Both the position numbers and the translations under genes were made by a program. The notes under the pieces are model-generated. The model made no database searches and was not told where the DNA came from. It saw only the letters and a list, made by a program, of their open reading frames with translations. A stretch of 64,000 nt of DNA, taken from NCBI RefSeq assembly GCF_030433675.1, contig NZ_JAROCB010000006.1:62001-126000 (forward strand), written 5' to 3'. The DNA comes from Leifsonia virtsii (GTDB taxonomy: Bacteria > Actinomycetota > Actinomycetes > Actinomycetales > Microbacteriaceae). This document shows positions 50,301 through 57,940 of this stretch, piece by piece. Position 1 is the first letter of the stretch, and each line of letters begins with the position of its first letter.

Positions 50301-53092
50301 GGGAAGACGCCGAACGTGCCCACCGCCTCACCGAGGAGTACAACCGCCGGTTCAACTCCATCGTGCTGCGCGACTACACCGACGCCGGCGACTACCTCAC
50401 CTTCCCCGGCATGGCGGCCAACTTCACCCCGCGACCGCACCAGCGCGCCGCCGTCGCCCGCATGATCTCTGAACCCGCCGTGCTGCTCGCCCACGAAGTC
50501 GGCGCGGGAAAGACGGCGGAGATGGCCATGGGCGCCACCGAGATGCGCCGCATGGGTCTGATCAACAAGCCCATCGTCGTGGTCCCGAACCACATGCTGG
50601 AGCAGTTCGCCCGCGAGTGGCTTCAGATCTACCCGCAGGCAAAGATCCTCGCGGCATCCACCGACGACCTCGCCGGGGACAAGCGCCGCCTGTTCGTCGC
50701 CCGCGCGGCCGCCAACGACTGGGACGCCATCATCGCGACCCGGACCGCGTTCGAACGCATCCCGGTCTCCCCCGCCTTCGAGGCCGAATACATCCGCGAA
50801 CGCGTGCACGAGCTGGAGGCCAACATCGCGGCCGCGCGCTCTGCCGGATCGTCGACCGTGAAGATGATCGAGAAGGCCAAGGTCCGCTTCGAGGAGAAGC
50901 TCAAGGCCAAGCTCGACAAGCCCGCCGACCCCGGCATCACGTTCGAATCCTCCGGCATCGACTACGTGATCGTCGACGAGGCCCACGACTACAAGAACCT
51001 CACCACCGAATCCAACATCGACGCCGCCGCCATCCTCCCCGGATCCGGCCGCGCAACGGACCTCCACCTCAAAATGGAGTACCTGCGCTCCCGGCACGGC
51101 CTCCGCGCCGGGACGCTGGCAACCGCGACCCCGCTGGCCAACTCCATCACCGAGGCGCACGTCATGCAGCGCTACCTGCGCCCGGACCTGCTCCAGGCTG
51201 CGGGCGTGCTCACGTTCGACACCTGGGCGGCGACGTTCGGCGAACTCGTCACCGAAATGGAGATGGGCCCGGCCGGTGGCTTCCGGCTGAAGACCCGGTT
51301 CTCCAAGTTCCAGAACGTCCCGGAGATGCTGCGGATGTGGCACGTCTTCGCCGACGTGAAGACCGCCGAGGACCTCGGGCTGCCGGTCCCCCTGCTGCGC
51401 GCACGCCCCGACGGCGAGCGTGCACAGCACGTGCACGTCATCCCGCCCACTCCCGCGCTGGAGTCCTACCTCGAGCACATCGGCCAGCGCGCCGAGATGG
51501 TCGCCGCGAAGGCGGTCCCGCCCGAGGAAGACAACATGCTCAAGATCGCCGGGGACGGCCGCAAGGCTGCGCTGGACATGCGGATGGTCGGCGCCGAGCA
51601 CGCCCAGCCCGGCAGCAAACTTGAAGTCGTCGCCGCGACCATCCTCAACGAGTGGCAGGCCGGCAAGGATCTCACCTACCTCGACACGATCACCGGCGAG
51701 GTCTCCGAGAACCCGGGCGGCCTGCAAATCGTCTTCAACGACCTCGGCACCCCGGCCAAGGACCGGTGGGACGCCTACAACGAGCTCAAGCGGCTCCTGG
51801 TGGCCGGAGGGATGCACCCCGACCGGATCCGGTTCATCCACTCGGCGCGCAACGACGCCGAGAAGGGCCGACTGTTCGCCGCGGCGCGCTCCGGGCACGT
51901 CGACGTCCTTCTCGGGTCGACCGGCAAGATGGGCACCGGTGTGAACGTGCAGGCCCGCGCGATCGCCATGCACAACATCGACGTGCCGTGGCGACCGGCC
52001 GACATCCAGCAGCGCAACGGTCGCGGCATCCGACAGGGAAACCAGAACGCCGAGATCGCCGTGCACAACTACGTTGTGGAGCGCTCCTTCGACGCGTACA
52101 TGTGGCAGACCGTGGAGCGGAAGGCCAAGTTCATCGCCCAGGTGATGCGCGGCAAGCTCGACGTGCGCGAGATGGAAGACATCGGCGACTTCGCCCTCTC
52201 TGCCGCCGAAGCCAAGGCCCTCTCCAGCGGCAACCCGCTGCTACTCGAGCAGGCGCAAGCAGCCGACCAGGCGGCGAAGCTGGAACGCCTCGAACGGGCG
52301 CACGCCCGCTCCCAGCGCAACCTCCACGAGATGCACGCCGTCGCCACCCAGCGCGCGCAGCTCGCCCAGGACCGCATCGAGATCCTGGAGCAGATGATCC
52401 CCGCGGCCGTCCCAACCGACGGTGACCGTTTCCGTGCAGTCATCGACGGGCGCTCGTACGACAAGCGCGCCGACGCGGCCGCGGCGATCGCCGTCTGGGC
52501 GCGAAGCAAGTACCTCGGCTCCCTCCCCGTGTACGCCGAACGCGACCTCGGCGAGCTGGGCCAGCTCGGCGGATTCACGATCGACATGCGAACCCGACCG
52601 CAGCTCGGCTCGATTCAGATCGTGGCGGAGCTTCGTGGTGTCCCGAATGCCACCGTCTCGGTGGGCCGGGAAGAGATGGCCTCGCCCGGCATCGGCTACG
52701 TCACACGCCTGGAGAATCTCACCGCCTCCCTGCCCAGGCTCCTCGCTGATCAGCGCGGCGTGCTCCGTGAGGCCGAGTCCACGCTGCAGGACGCACAGGC
52801 GCGCATCGGCCGGCCATTCCCTCGGGCTGACGAACTCGCCGAGGCCCAGCAACGCCTCACCTCGATCACGGCGGAACTCAACGCGCTGGCCGCAGAAGCG
52901 TCCAAGACCGCTCCGGCGGCCGCGCCGACAGCCGACGCGGCCACCGCGGGCGCAACCGCCGCTGGTGCCCGGGCCGCTCGGGTCGATGTGGACGGCATCG
53001 CCAACCGGATCGATGCGCTCACGGCCCCCACTGACTCGCGTCCAACCTGGCAGCCCAACACAGTACCTCCGCCCACGCAGCAGATCCGCTGA
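47363..53092 (+). CDS. N6-adenine methylase-like/SF2 helicase giant protein
   Basis: An open frame of 1909 residues. From about residue 237 (LSRFIPTSQEDLAPSGAKAR) it has a methyltransferase domain with motif I VLEPGAGAGTFIGM (about 356) and IGNVPFGNV in place of the NPPY motif (about 418). A SNF2-type helicase follows: HEVGAGKTAEMAM (about 1047), IVDEAHDYKNL (about 1203) and QQRNGRGIRQGNQNAE (about 1550), then a coiled coil. Such proteins occur on conjugative elements, probably protecting or remodelling incoming DNA. Residues about 64-236 are low-complexity Gly/Arg/Asp and are the shadow of a nested gene, so the true N-terminus is uncertain. Confidence 0.85.
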   Translation: MAGRRRKASSPETQLEFDLWGLGDQSADARIDEARTAEPSPTENALSSGQLSFEDFWNTQGETHEPVRQAGDGEVGETRPDVAGDDGSTAGVLRGPRGGDRGAGGTADPRPSRAGQPERVGAGEDGSIERGEGAGRGDRVLGTGDAQPGNDQRGRVPGVASDQRPVAGLARGLGGDLAEPGLGRDADRGTGEPARPAGGVPEGAAAAGEPVPVPAAERATAGGTPAGPVRDAADGGLSRFIPTSQEDLAPSGAKARFDANVRAIMLARTLVDEGRPATSDEKQTLARFSSWGAIPDVFDDTKTSWSTERALLRDLLSQEQWDQARRTTINAHYTDPAYVRQMWSTLQELGFDGGTVLEPGAGAGTFIGMAPESAAMVGVELDETTAAIAAAVYPHAQIRAESFADTKYPAGHFDAAIGNVPFGNVTLHDPVHNAGRHSLHDHFIIKSLALTRPGGMVAVLTSRYTLDTQNPAARREMSKMADLVGAVRLPSGAHRRAAGTEVVTDLLVFRRREPGRPAASDVWETVHAHQVDGEVVKTNAYFDTRPENVLGTYTIGPSQFGPTLYVTGDLTDVESNLRTALDGIVADARERSQLFTARSEESQLQQKDHRPELAEVFDGTLLAEEDGSFAQVQGGRAEPVKVPKSAAVEVRALLSLRDQARILLEMEAASADDTAELEHAREALRTDYERYSTKYGPLNRYTMRETGRVDDETGAPRMARITPTATRILRQDPFGSLVMALEVFDDEKQDAVPASLLSRRVVVPRPEVQGAETPSEAIALSMDRTGGIDLPLIAHLLGTDESEARAALGTLVYDDPALDRLVPAAEYLSGDIRVKLDAARAAAEADPDRFAPNVPALERVVPEPLTMEEIAVRMGAVWIDPGTHQQFLREILRDQGLTVENPMPGKWVVKSQTRRSILATDEWGTSRRPAQDVAEAVMEQRALTVYDELDDGKRILNPTETQAATEKAEKLQARFAEWVWEDAERAHRLTEEYNRRFNSIVLRDYTDAGDYLTFPGMAANFTPRPHQRAAVARMISEPAVLLAHEVGAGKTAEMAMGATEMRRMGLINKPIVVVPNHMLEQFAREWLQIYPQAKILAASTDDLAGDKRRLFVARAAANDWDAIIATRTAFERIPVSPAFEAEYIRERVHELEANIAAARSAGSSTVKMIEKAKVRFEEKLKAKLDKPADPGITFESSGIDYVIVDEAHDYKNLTTESNIDAAAILPGSGRATDLHLKMEYLRSRHGLRAGTLATATPLANSITEAHVMQRYLRPDLLQAAGVLTFDTWAATFGELVTEMEMGPAGGFRLKTRFSKFQNVPEMLRMWHVFADVKTAEDLGLPVPLLRARPDGERAQHVHVIPPTPALESYLEHIGQRAEMVAAKAVPPEEDNMLKIAGDGRKAALDMRMVGAEHAQPGSKLEVVAATILNEWQAGKDLTYLDTITGEVSENPGGLQIVFNDLGTPAKDRWDAYNELKRLLVAGGMHPDRIRFIHSARNDAEKGRLFAAARSGHVDVLLGSTGKMGTGVNVQARAIAMHNIDVPWRPADIQQRNGRGIRQGNQNAEIAVHNYVVERSFDAYMWQTVERKAKFIAQVMRGKLDVREMEDIGDFALSAAEAKALSSGNPLLLEQAQAADQAAKLERLERAHARSQRNLHEMHAVATQRAQLAQDRIEILEQMIPAAVPTDGDRFRAVIDGRSYDKRADAAAAIAVWARSKYLGSLPVYAERDLGELGQLGGFTIDMRTRPQLGSIQIVAELRGVPNATVSVGREEMASPGIGYVTRLENLTASLPRLLADQRGVLREAESTLQDAQARIGRPFPRADELAEAQQRLTSITAELNALAAEASKTAPAAAPTADAATAGATAAGARAARVDVDGIANRIDALTAPTDSRPTWQPNTVPPPTQQIR
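47553..48074 (+). CDS. nested unknown protein, out of frame within the helicase gene
   Basis: 173 residues in the frame one base later than the helicase frame. It has an ideal start: AAGGAG (47541-47546) and ATG at 47553. It is normal in composition and helical (MNLYGRQAMERWARLAPTSL, DRPQEFFEDLGEEIGVRVAQ, PEEFLRELQQQENPYRFLL), and its codons end predominantly in G or C, whereas the helicase frame across this stretch gives Gly/Arg-rich filler. It ends in GGAGGACTGA exactly where recognisable helicase sequence begins. A -1 frameshift near the end would fuse it to the helicase. Family unknown. Confidence 0.75.
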   Translation: MNLYGRQAMERWARLAPTSLATMDRPQEFFEDLGEEIGVRVAQLIPDLAGPDSPSESVLEKTGRLNAAKAQAEEIAFSELVTPSPETTSEDAYQEWRATNGLSLDWLADWAETSQSRDSAAMPIEELASQHGLPEEFLRELQQQENPYRFLLQNEQLLEARLRARFATRPTED

Positions 53093-53111
53093 CGACCGGG
53101 AAGCCGTCGGA

Positions 53112-53140
53112 GGGGCGTGCATCCAAGCGATGCGCGCCCC
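53112..53140 (+). terminator. terminator hairpin after helicase gene
   Basis: GGGGCGTGCATC (53112-53123) pairs with GATGCGCGCCCC (53129-53140) with one mismatch around CAAGC. It is 20 bp after the helicase stop. Confidence 0.6.
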
Positions 53141-53220
53141 TTCTCGGTGTGCGCGGAGGGGGTGACGTTGCAGAGGTCACGCGCACGCCAGGCGCGGTGA
53201 AGGTCGCCGTCCGGGTTGCC

Positions 53221-53254
53221 GCTCTTTTCGTACCGCAAGCGGCACGAAAAGAGC
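53221..53254. terminator. 34-bp two-part hairpin
   Basis: GCTCTTTTCGT (53221-53231) pairs with ACGAAAAGAGC (53244-53254), and inside it CCGC (53233-53236) pairs with GCGG (53239-53242). It lies downstream of the minus-strand Xre gene; a terminator is the simplest reading. Confidence 0.5.
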
Positions 53255-53377
53255 GCCCTCAGCTGCGCTCTGCCGCCAGACGGGCGGATGGACCGGAACC
53301 GGCCCCTGTCAGTTCGTCGGCGCCGCTATCGAGCATTGCTGGGAAGCCGGCCCCGTTGCGCGAACGGTGCGGCAGGT

Positions 53378-53629
53378 TCAGGAGTCGCCAGCTGCAGCAG
53401 GGGTGAGATCGAGGGGAAGCTCGATGACCTCGCCGCCAACGGTCACCGAGATGGTGGCGCTTTCGGCCCCGACGGCGACCAGGTAGCTGCGCAAGCTGGT
53501 CAGCGTCATCCGGTCCGCTTCACGCTCGAACTTGCTCACCGTCTTGAACGACTTCTCCAGCCGCTCCCCTACCTGCCCTTGCGTCAGGCCCGCGGCTTTC
53601 CGCACCAGGTCTAGCTCGAATCCGGCCAT
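53378..53629 (-). CDS. Xre-family transcriptional repressor
   Basis: 83 residues from the ATG at 53629, which has GGAGG five bases upstream. The helix-turn-helix is FELDLVRKAAGLTQGQVGER followed by LEKSFKTVSKFEREADRMTL. The C-terminal part contains a short beta segment (ATISVTVGGEVIELPLDL). It is divergent from the accessory operon at 53768, and the palindrome TCTACTTTAAAGTAGA lies between them in the promoter. The same palindrome recurs at 55905, so this protein is the likely repressor of both operons and of itself. Confidence 0.85.
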   Translation of the reverse strand: MAGFELDLVRKAAGLTQGQVGERLEKSFKTVSKFEREADRMTLTSLRSYLVAVGAESATISVTVGGEVIELPLDLTPAAAGDS

Positions 53630-53705
53630 CAGGTCCTCCACTCTCCGCCCCCATTCTCCCGGACTCGCTCCGAGCAAACTCACTCTACCAAAAAGGCGAT
53701 TCGCC

Positions 53706-53735
53706 TTGAAAGTAGACTCTACTTTAAAGTAGAAT
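53706..53735 (+). promoter_or_regulatory. promoter with palindromic operator, copy 1
   Basis: TTGAAA (53706-53711) and TAGAAT (53730-53735) have an 18-bp spacer. The 16-bp perfect palindrome TCTACTTTAAAGTAGA (53718-53733) fills the spacer and touches the -10 box, so a bound repressor would block polymerase. A second inverted repeat (53693-53707) overlaps the -35 box. Confidence 0.75.
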
Positions 53736-53767
53736 AGAGGGGTAGGCAAGCGACGAGGAGGAAACCA

Positions 53768-54055
53768 ATGAGCGACTACGCAACCACCTACCGGCTGACC
53801 CCTTACGACACCGGCGACCGTCTGGAGCCGCACGACTGGGTGAAGGGCGAGGTGGCTTCCCCGTCCGGGCTCCCGCGGCAGGCCATGCCGGACGACTTCG
53901 GCCGCGTCGACTTCGACGACGACGAGGGCGCCACCCTCCTCACCGTCTTCGCCGAACCCGACGGAAACGGCGGCGTCCGCCTCGTGGTCTACGGGAACGT
54001 GCCGGTCACCATCGAGCGCGCCGACGACTCCGAGCGCATCCAGCTCGCGGACTAA
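53768..54055 (+). CDS. small acidic protein, function unknown
   Basis: 95 residues, preceded by GAGGAG. It is acidic and beta-rich (YATTYRLTPYDTGDRLEPHD, then DFDDDEGATLLTVFAEPDGN and VRLVVYGNVPVTIERADD). No family is recognised. It is the first gene under the operator-promoter at 53706 and is divergent from the Xre repressor. An anti-restriction or similar early-transfer role is possible for an acidic early-expressed protein but is only an idea. Confidence 0.6.
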   Translation: MSDYATTYRLTPYDTGDRLEPHDWVKGEVASPSGLPRQAMPDDFGRVDFDDDEGATLLTVFAEPDGNGGVRLVVYGNVPVTIERADDSERIQLAD

Positions 54056-54113
54056 CAGCTCCCGGGTGCCGCCGCCGGGCGGCACCCCTCCACCCCCACC
54101 GAAAGGACATCCC

Positions 54114-54326
54114 ATGCGGTTCTTCCCTCACAGCAAGGCCCTCGTCCTGCTGACCGTGCTCGGCCTGGCCGCCATCTTCGCCAGCGCCCCCACCTTCATC
54201 CCCTCGTGGGTCGGCATCATCGCCGCCATCATCACCCTGACCTCCTTCGTCACGCTGATCGTCGGCATCATCGCCGGAATCTTCGCCCCCTTCCAGCCCG
54301 CCACCCACCAGGAGGTCCAGCGATGA
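54114..54326 (+). CDS. small two-helix membrane protein
   Basis: 70 residues from the ATG at 54114, which has GAAAGGA upstream; the longer frame begins with Pro-rich filler. There are two hydrophobic helices: residues about 8-26 (KALVLLTVLGLAAIFAS) and about 34-56 (VGIIAAIITLTSFVTLIVGI). It overlaps the next gene by four bases. No family is recognised. Confidence 0.55.
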   Translation: MRFFPHSKALVLLTVLGLAAIFASAPTFIPSWVGIIAAIITLTSFVTLIVGIIAGIFAPFQPATHQEVQR

Positions 54327-54961
54327 GCCAGCTCACCTTCGACCTGGACGCCATGATCCACGAGATGGACGTCGCAGCCGCGCCCGCGTGGAGCGGAGCG
54401 CCGCTGCACTTCACCACCGCCTACTGGAACCCGGCCGACCTCGACGCAGCCTGGAGCCGCTACCTCTTCGAGAACGGCCACTTCAACTGCCTCCAGGCCA
54501 GCCACATGTGGCACCGGCCCTACATCCAGGAGAAGCCGCTCGCCGTCGGCGCACACACCATGGACCGCTTCGAGGCTGACCTCCGCCACTACCACCTCTG
54601 CCCCGGATCGCGGTACCAGAGCGAGACCCCGTGCACCTGCCTCGGGTCGACCCTCTACCAGGTCATCTGCGCCGCCTGCGGCTGGCACTACATCAGCGCA
54701 TCCGAGAACGAGATGCTCGGAGCCTGGCATGACCACGCGATGCCGGGCTGGCGCACCCTGCCCGTCGCCCCCGAGGGCTGGCGCAACGACATGTCGGGCA
54801 AGCTCAGCAAGGGCGGCCGCGAGTTCCTCGACGCCTATCCCACCGAGTGGACGTTCGCAGGCGCGCCGATCCTCACGAGCCGAAGCGGCATCGGCACCCG
54901 CGCCGTCCCGGGCCGCAGCCCGTTCGGAGGGTACGACTTCGCGGCCGAGGTGATCCGATGA
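54323..54961 (+). CDS. DUF6349-like protein
   Basis: 212 residues from the ATG at 54323, preceded by AGGAGG. It begins MSQLTFDLDAMIHEMD and has APAWSGAPLHFTTAYWNPAD, then CPGSRYQSETPCTCLG and the Cys pair QVICAACGWHYIS, suggesting a zinc ribbon in the middle. The C-terminus has TSRSGIGTRAVPGRSPFGGY. From recall this resembles DUF6349, found on actinobacterial plasmids and phages, with no known function. The stop overlaps the next start by four bases. Confidence 0.7.
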   Translation: MSQLTFDLDAMIHEMDVAAAPAWSGAPLHFTTAYWNPADLDAAWSRYLFENGHFNCLQASHMWHRPYIQEKPLAVGAHTMDRFEADLRHYHLCPGSRYQSETPCTCLGSTLYQVICAACGWHYISASENEMLGAWHDHAMPGWRTLPVAPEGWRNDMSGKLSKGGREFLDAYPTEWTFAGAPILTSRSGIGTRAVPGRSPFGGYDFAAEVIR

Positions 54962-55481
54962 GTGGCCACGTCACGGGCGGGGCGATCACCCCGCCCTACC
55001 CGACCCTTCCGGTCGCGGTGGGCGAGGTCGCGCGCGTCGAACCAGGGGCACTTACGTGCAGTGCCCCTGCGGGAACTCCACCCGCTTCCACGCCGCCGAC
55101 CGATCTGGACGGCTGGTCAGCGAGAGGCCGGGACCGGCACCAGAGGGACTGGGCGAGATGCCCGAGACCTGCCTCGCGATCTGCGCCGACTGCGGCCGCG
55201 TCTACGACGACGCCGTGAACGACCTCGCCTCCACCGGCACCGCCACCATCGGCTCCCCCGTCCTCGCTCGAGTCAACACGACCGGCCCCGAGTGGCGGCG
55301 GGCGCTCGTCCTCGCCACCGAGGCCGGGAGAGCCGACGCCGATGCCAGCTCTTGCCCGCGCTGCGGCAGCGCCGAGAGCTTCCCCGCCCTCGTCTCGCTC
55401 CAGGGCCAACCCACCTTCGTCACACGCTGCGCCTTCCGCGGCAGCACCCGACCCTTCGCCCCTCACCCTCAGGAGAACACG
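54958..55481 (+). pseudogene. zinc-ribbon protein gene, probably frameshifted near 55045
   Basis: The ATG at 54958 gives a sensible N-terminus (MSGHVTGGAITPPYPTLPVA then VGEVARVEP). At about 55045 coding character moves to another frame, which reads VQCPCGNSTRFHAADRSGRL, ETCLAICADCGRVYDDAVND and SSCPRCGSAESFPALVSLQG, two or three zinc-ribbon Cys pairs. Adding one base at the break gives a smooth join (VEPRGTYVQCPCGN), so a one-base deletion is likely. The second frame has a possible GTG at 55056 and runs without a stop into the gene at 55482. Confidence 0.55.
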
Positions 55482-55853
55482 ATGACCGACACCAACGAAT
55501 GCTTCAACGTCCCTGTCACCTACGGCGACGGCCGCGTCTACATGGCGCACACCGTCAGCGGCATCCGTTGGAACGGATACCTCTGCCCGGCCTTCACGCG
55601 CGAAGTCGCTGACCAGATCGCCGCCGACCTCGCCCGGGATGAAGCTCAAGCACCGGACGAGTTCCGCACCCTCGTCCGCTGGAATGACGAGCTGCAGGCC
55701 TACCTCCTCCAGAGCGCCCAGTACGAATCAGCGGGAGATCCGCCGGAGATCGTCCGCGGACATGACTCCCGGGGAGTCACCGTCTACTCCATTGGCGGTG
55801 GCAGCTGGACCTGGAGTGCCGCGGAGACGTCGCCGGCCTCATCGGTCTGCTGA
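55482..55853 (+). CDS. small accessory protein, function unknown
   Basis: 123 residues from the ATG at 55482, which has AGGAG seven bases upstream. It begins MTDTNECFNVPVTYGDGRVY and has SGIRWNGYLCPAFTREVADQ, typical of small uncharacterised proteins on actinobacterial plasmids. The same frame is open from 55056, so a longer zinc-ribbon fusion is possible, but the ribosome-binding site argues for independent translation. It is the last gene before the second operator-promoter. Confidence 0.6.
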   Translation: MTDTNECFNVPVTYGDGRVYMAHTVSGIRWNGYLCPAFTREVADQIAADLARDEAQAPDEFRTLVRWNDELQAYLLQSAQYESAGDPPEIVRGHDSRGVTVYSIGGGSWTWSAAETSPASSVC

Positions 55854-55870
55854 CCATCGCACCCAGTAAA

Positions 55871-55923
55871 ATCTACTAAAACGTAGATTCCCCTTGAAAG
55901 TAGACTCTACTTTAAAGTAGAGT
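55871..55923 (+). promoter_or_regulatory. promoter with palindromic operator, copy 2
   Basis: TTGAAA (55894-55899) and TAGAGT (55918-55923) have an 18-bp spacer containing the 18-bp perfect palindrome CTCTACTTTAAAGTAGAG (55905-55922). An extra repeat, ATCTAC-N6-GTAGAT (55871-55888), lies upstream. The block from 55891 is nearly identical to copy 1 at 53703-53750. Confidence 0.75.
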
Positions 55924-55964
55924 AGAGAGGTAGGCGAGAGACCCCACAACGAAAGGCACCGACC

Positions 55965-56261
55965 GTGACCACCATCCGAATCACCACCACCGCGGGGGTG
56001 CGGGCACCGCGCCCCCGCCGCATCCCGCGGGCCAAGCAGGCGCGGATGTTCACCGCGGCGTACAGCGTCCTCCTCGGCTTCATCGCCGCCCTGGTGATCG
56101 TCGCGGCCGCGGACATCGTCCCCGCCCTCGTAGCCGGTGACACCGGGGCGCGGCCAGTCGCCAGCAGCAGCCTCGCGGCCGCGCTGGTCATCTTCGTCTT
56201 CGTCATCCCGGCCGTTGCGGCCCTGCAGCTCCACGTCGAGCGCACGGGGGGTAAGCGCTGA
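55965..56261 (+). CDS. two-helix membrane protein
   Basis: 98 residues with a GTG start after GAAAGG. A basic N-terminus is followed by two hydrophobic helices (MFTAAYSVLLGFIAALVIVA and SLAAALVIFVFVIPAVAAL). It is the first gene after the second operator-promoter and overlaps the methyltransferase start by one base. No family is recognised. Confidence 0.55.
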   Translation: MTTIRITTTAGVRAPRPRRIPRAKQARMFTAAYSVLLGFIAALVIVAAADIVPALVAGDTGARPVASSSLAAALVIFVFVIPAVAALQLHVERTGGKR

Positions 56262-57940
56262 TGCTGGCCACTCTCGAATCCGACGTGACGATGACCGACC
56301 TCTTCGCCGGGGCGGGCGGATCCTCGACCGGCGCCGGGCAGGTCCCCGGGGTCAAGGTCAAGGTCGCCGCGAACCACTGGGACGTCGCGATCGACATCCA
56401 CGCGGCGAACCACCAGAGCACCGATCACGCGATCGTCGACCTGCACCAGGAACGGCCCTCGTTCTTCCCGTCGACCACGATCCTCTGGGCCTCCCCGGAG
56501 TGCACGAAGTGGTCGCAGGCCAACGGGTCGAAGCTGCCGGACATCGAGGAAGGCCTGTTCGAGGACCCGCTGTCCGACGAGGCGAAGACCCGCTCGCGCC
56601 TGCTGATGTTCGACGTGCTGCGCTTCATCGAGCACCACCGCTACCGGCTCGTCGTCGTCGAGAACGTCGTCGACATCGCGATCAACGCGAAGTACCGCAC
56701 GGCCTGGACCGTGTGGCGGCAGGAGCTGCGGGCGCTCGGCTACAAGTTCCGCGTCGTCTCGCTGAACGCGATGCACGCGCAGAAGTTCGGCGCTCCCGCT
56801 CCCCAGTCCCGCGACCGCATCTACGTCGTCGCCTGGCCGGAAGCCGACAAGGCACCCGACCTCGACCGCATCCTGCGCCCGCTCGCCTACTGCTGGAAGT
56901 GCGGGGAGATGCGTGAGTCGGTCCAGTCCTTCAAGCCCGGCCGCACGGTCGGCCGCTACCGCCAGGCCTACGTCTACTGCTGCCCCGGCTGCGGCTCCAT
57001 CGTCGAGCCCGGGTACCTCCCCGCGTCCGTCGCGATCGACTGGTCCATCCCCGGCCGTCCGATCGGTGACCGGCTCAAGCCGAAGACGCGCCTGCGCGTG
57101 GCCGCCGGAATCGCCCGCTACTGGGGACCGACCCACCTGGAGGCCGCAGGCAACACCTACGACGCCGCCGACCCGCGCCACCCGCACCACGGCGAAGCAG
57201 ACGCCTACTACCGCAGCTGGCCGATCACCGAGCCGCTGAAGGCGCTGCACACCAGCAACTCGAAAGCACTCGCCATCCCCGTCGACGGCCGCGACGGCAA
57301 GAACGCCTACCCCGTCGACGAGGCGCTGCGCACGCAGACCACCCGACTGGAGACCGCGCTGGCCTACGCACCCGAGCGCACACCCTTCATCGCCGAGATG
57401 TACGGCACGGGCACCGCCCGCCCCGTGACCGAAGCGGCCGGCACCTTCACCGCCGGCGGGAACCACCACGCGCTGGTGACCCCCTTCGTCACCCAGTTCC
57501 GCGACCGGGTGCGCGACCTCGACCCGTACACCGAGCCGATGCGGACGGCGGTCGCCGACGGCGCGAACCACGCCCTCATCCACCGCATGAACGGAGGCGG
57601 AGCCGAGATGACTACCCCTGCCACCGAGCCGATGCGCACTCTGACCACCGCCGGGCACCAGGCGATCATGCAGCAACCCCGTGGCCAGCGCGCACCGATC
57701 AGCGCCAAGGACCTCGACGCCGCCATGGAGCTGGTCCCCGACACCCTGCTGCGGATGTTCCTCCCCACTGAGGTCGCGGCCGGGATGGCGTTCCCTCCTG
57801 ACTACATGTGGCAGCCGACGAACCGCCTGAAGCCCGTCTCCCAGCGCGACATCACGAAGGCGGCTGGAAATGCGGTCTGCCCGCCGTGCGCCCGCGACAT
57901 CGTCGGCATCTGCGTCGAGACGATGGGGCTGGTGGCATGA
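56261..57940 (+). CDS. cytosine-C5 DNA methyltransferase
   Basis: 559 residues. Motif I is DLFAGAGGSSTGAG (13-26), the catalytic loop is WASPECTKWSQAN with Cys81, ENV is at 134-136, motif VIII is PQSRDRIYVVAW (181-192), and motif X is KAAGNAVCPP near the C-terminus. The nucleophile follows Pro-Glu rather than the usual Pro-Pro. A zinc-ribbon-like CWKCGEM...CCPGCG lies in the middle. Residues about 320-475 contain five repeats of a T-E-P/A-x-x-T element, likely the target-recognition region. It methylates cytosine in an unknown site. The Mom-like gene overlaps its stop by four bases. Confidence 0.9.
   Translation: MLATLESDVTMTDLFAGAGGSSTGAGQVPGVKVKVAANHWDVAIDIHAANHQSTDHAIVDLHQERPSFFPSTTILWASPECTKWSQANGSKLPDIEEGLFEDPLSDEAKTRSRLLMFDVLRFIEHHRYRLVVVENVVDIAINAKYRTAWTVWRQELRALGYKFRVVSLNAMHAQKFGAPAPQSRDRIYVVAWPEADKAPDLDRILRPLAYCWKCGEMRESVQSFKPGRTVGRYRQAYVYCCPGCGSIVEPGYLPASVAIDWSIPGRPIGDRLKPKTRLRVAAGIARYWGPTHLEAAGNTYDAADPRHPHHGEADAYYRSWPITEPLKALHTSNSKALAIPVDGRDGKNAYPVDEALRTQTTRLETALAYAPERTPFIAEMYGTGTARPVTEAAGTFTAGGNHHALVTPFVTQFRDRVRDLDPYTEPMRTAVADGANHALIHRMNGGGAEMTTPATEPMRTLTTAGHQAIMQQPRGQRAPISAKDLDAAMELVPDTLLRMFLPTEVAAGMAFPPDYMWQPTNRLKPVSQRDITKAAGNAVCPPCARDIVGICVETMGLVA

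Noticed and set aside
50024-52066. 680-codon minus-strand open frame
   Set aside because: Antisense of the helicase domain, with shadow-type composition.
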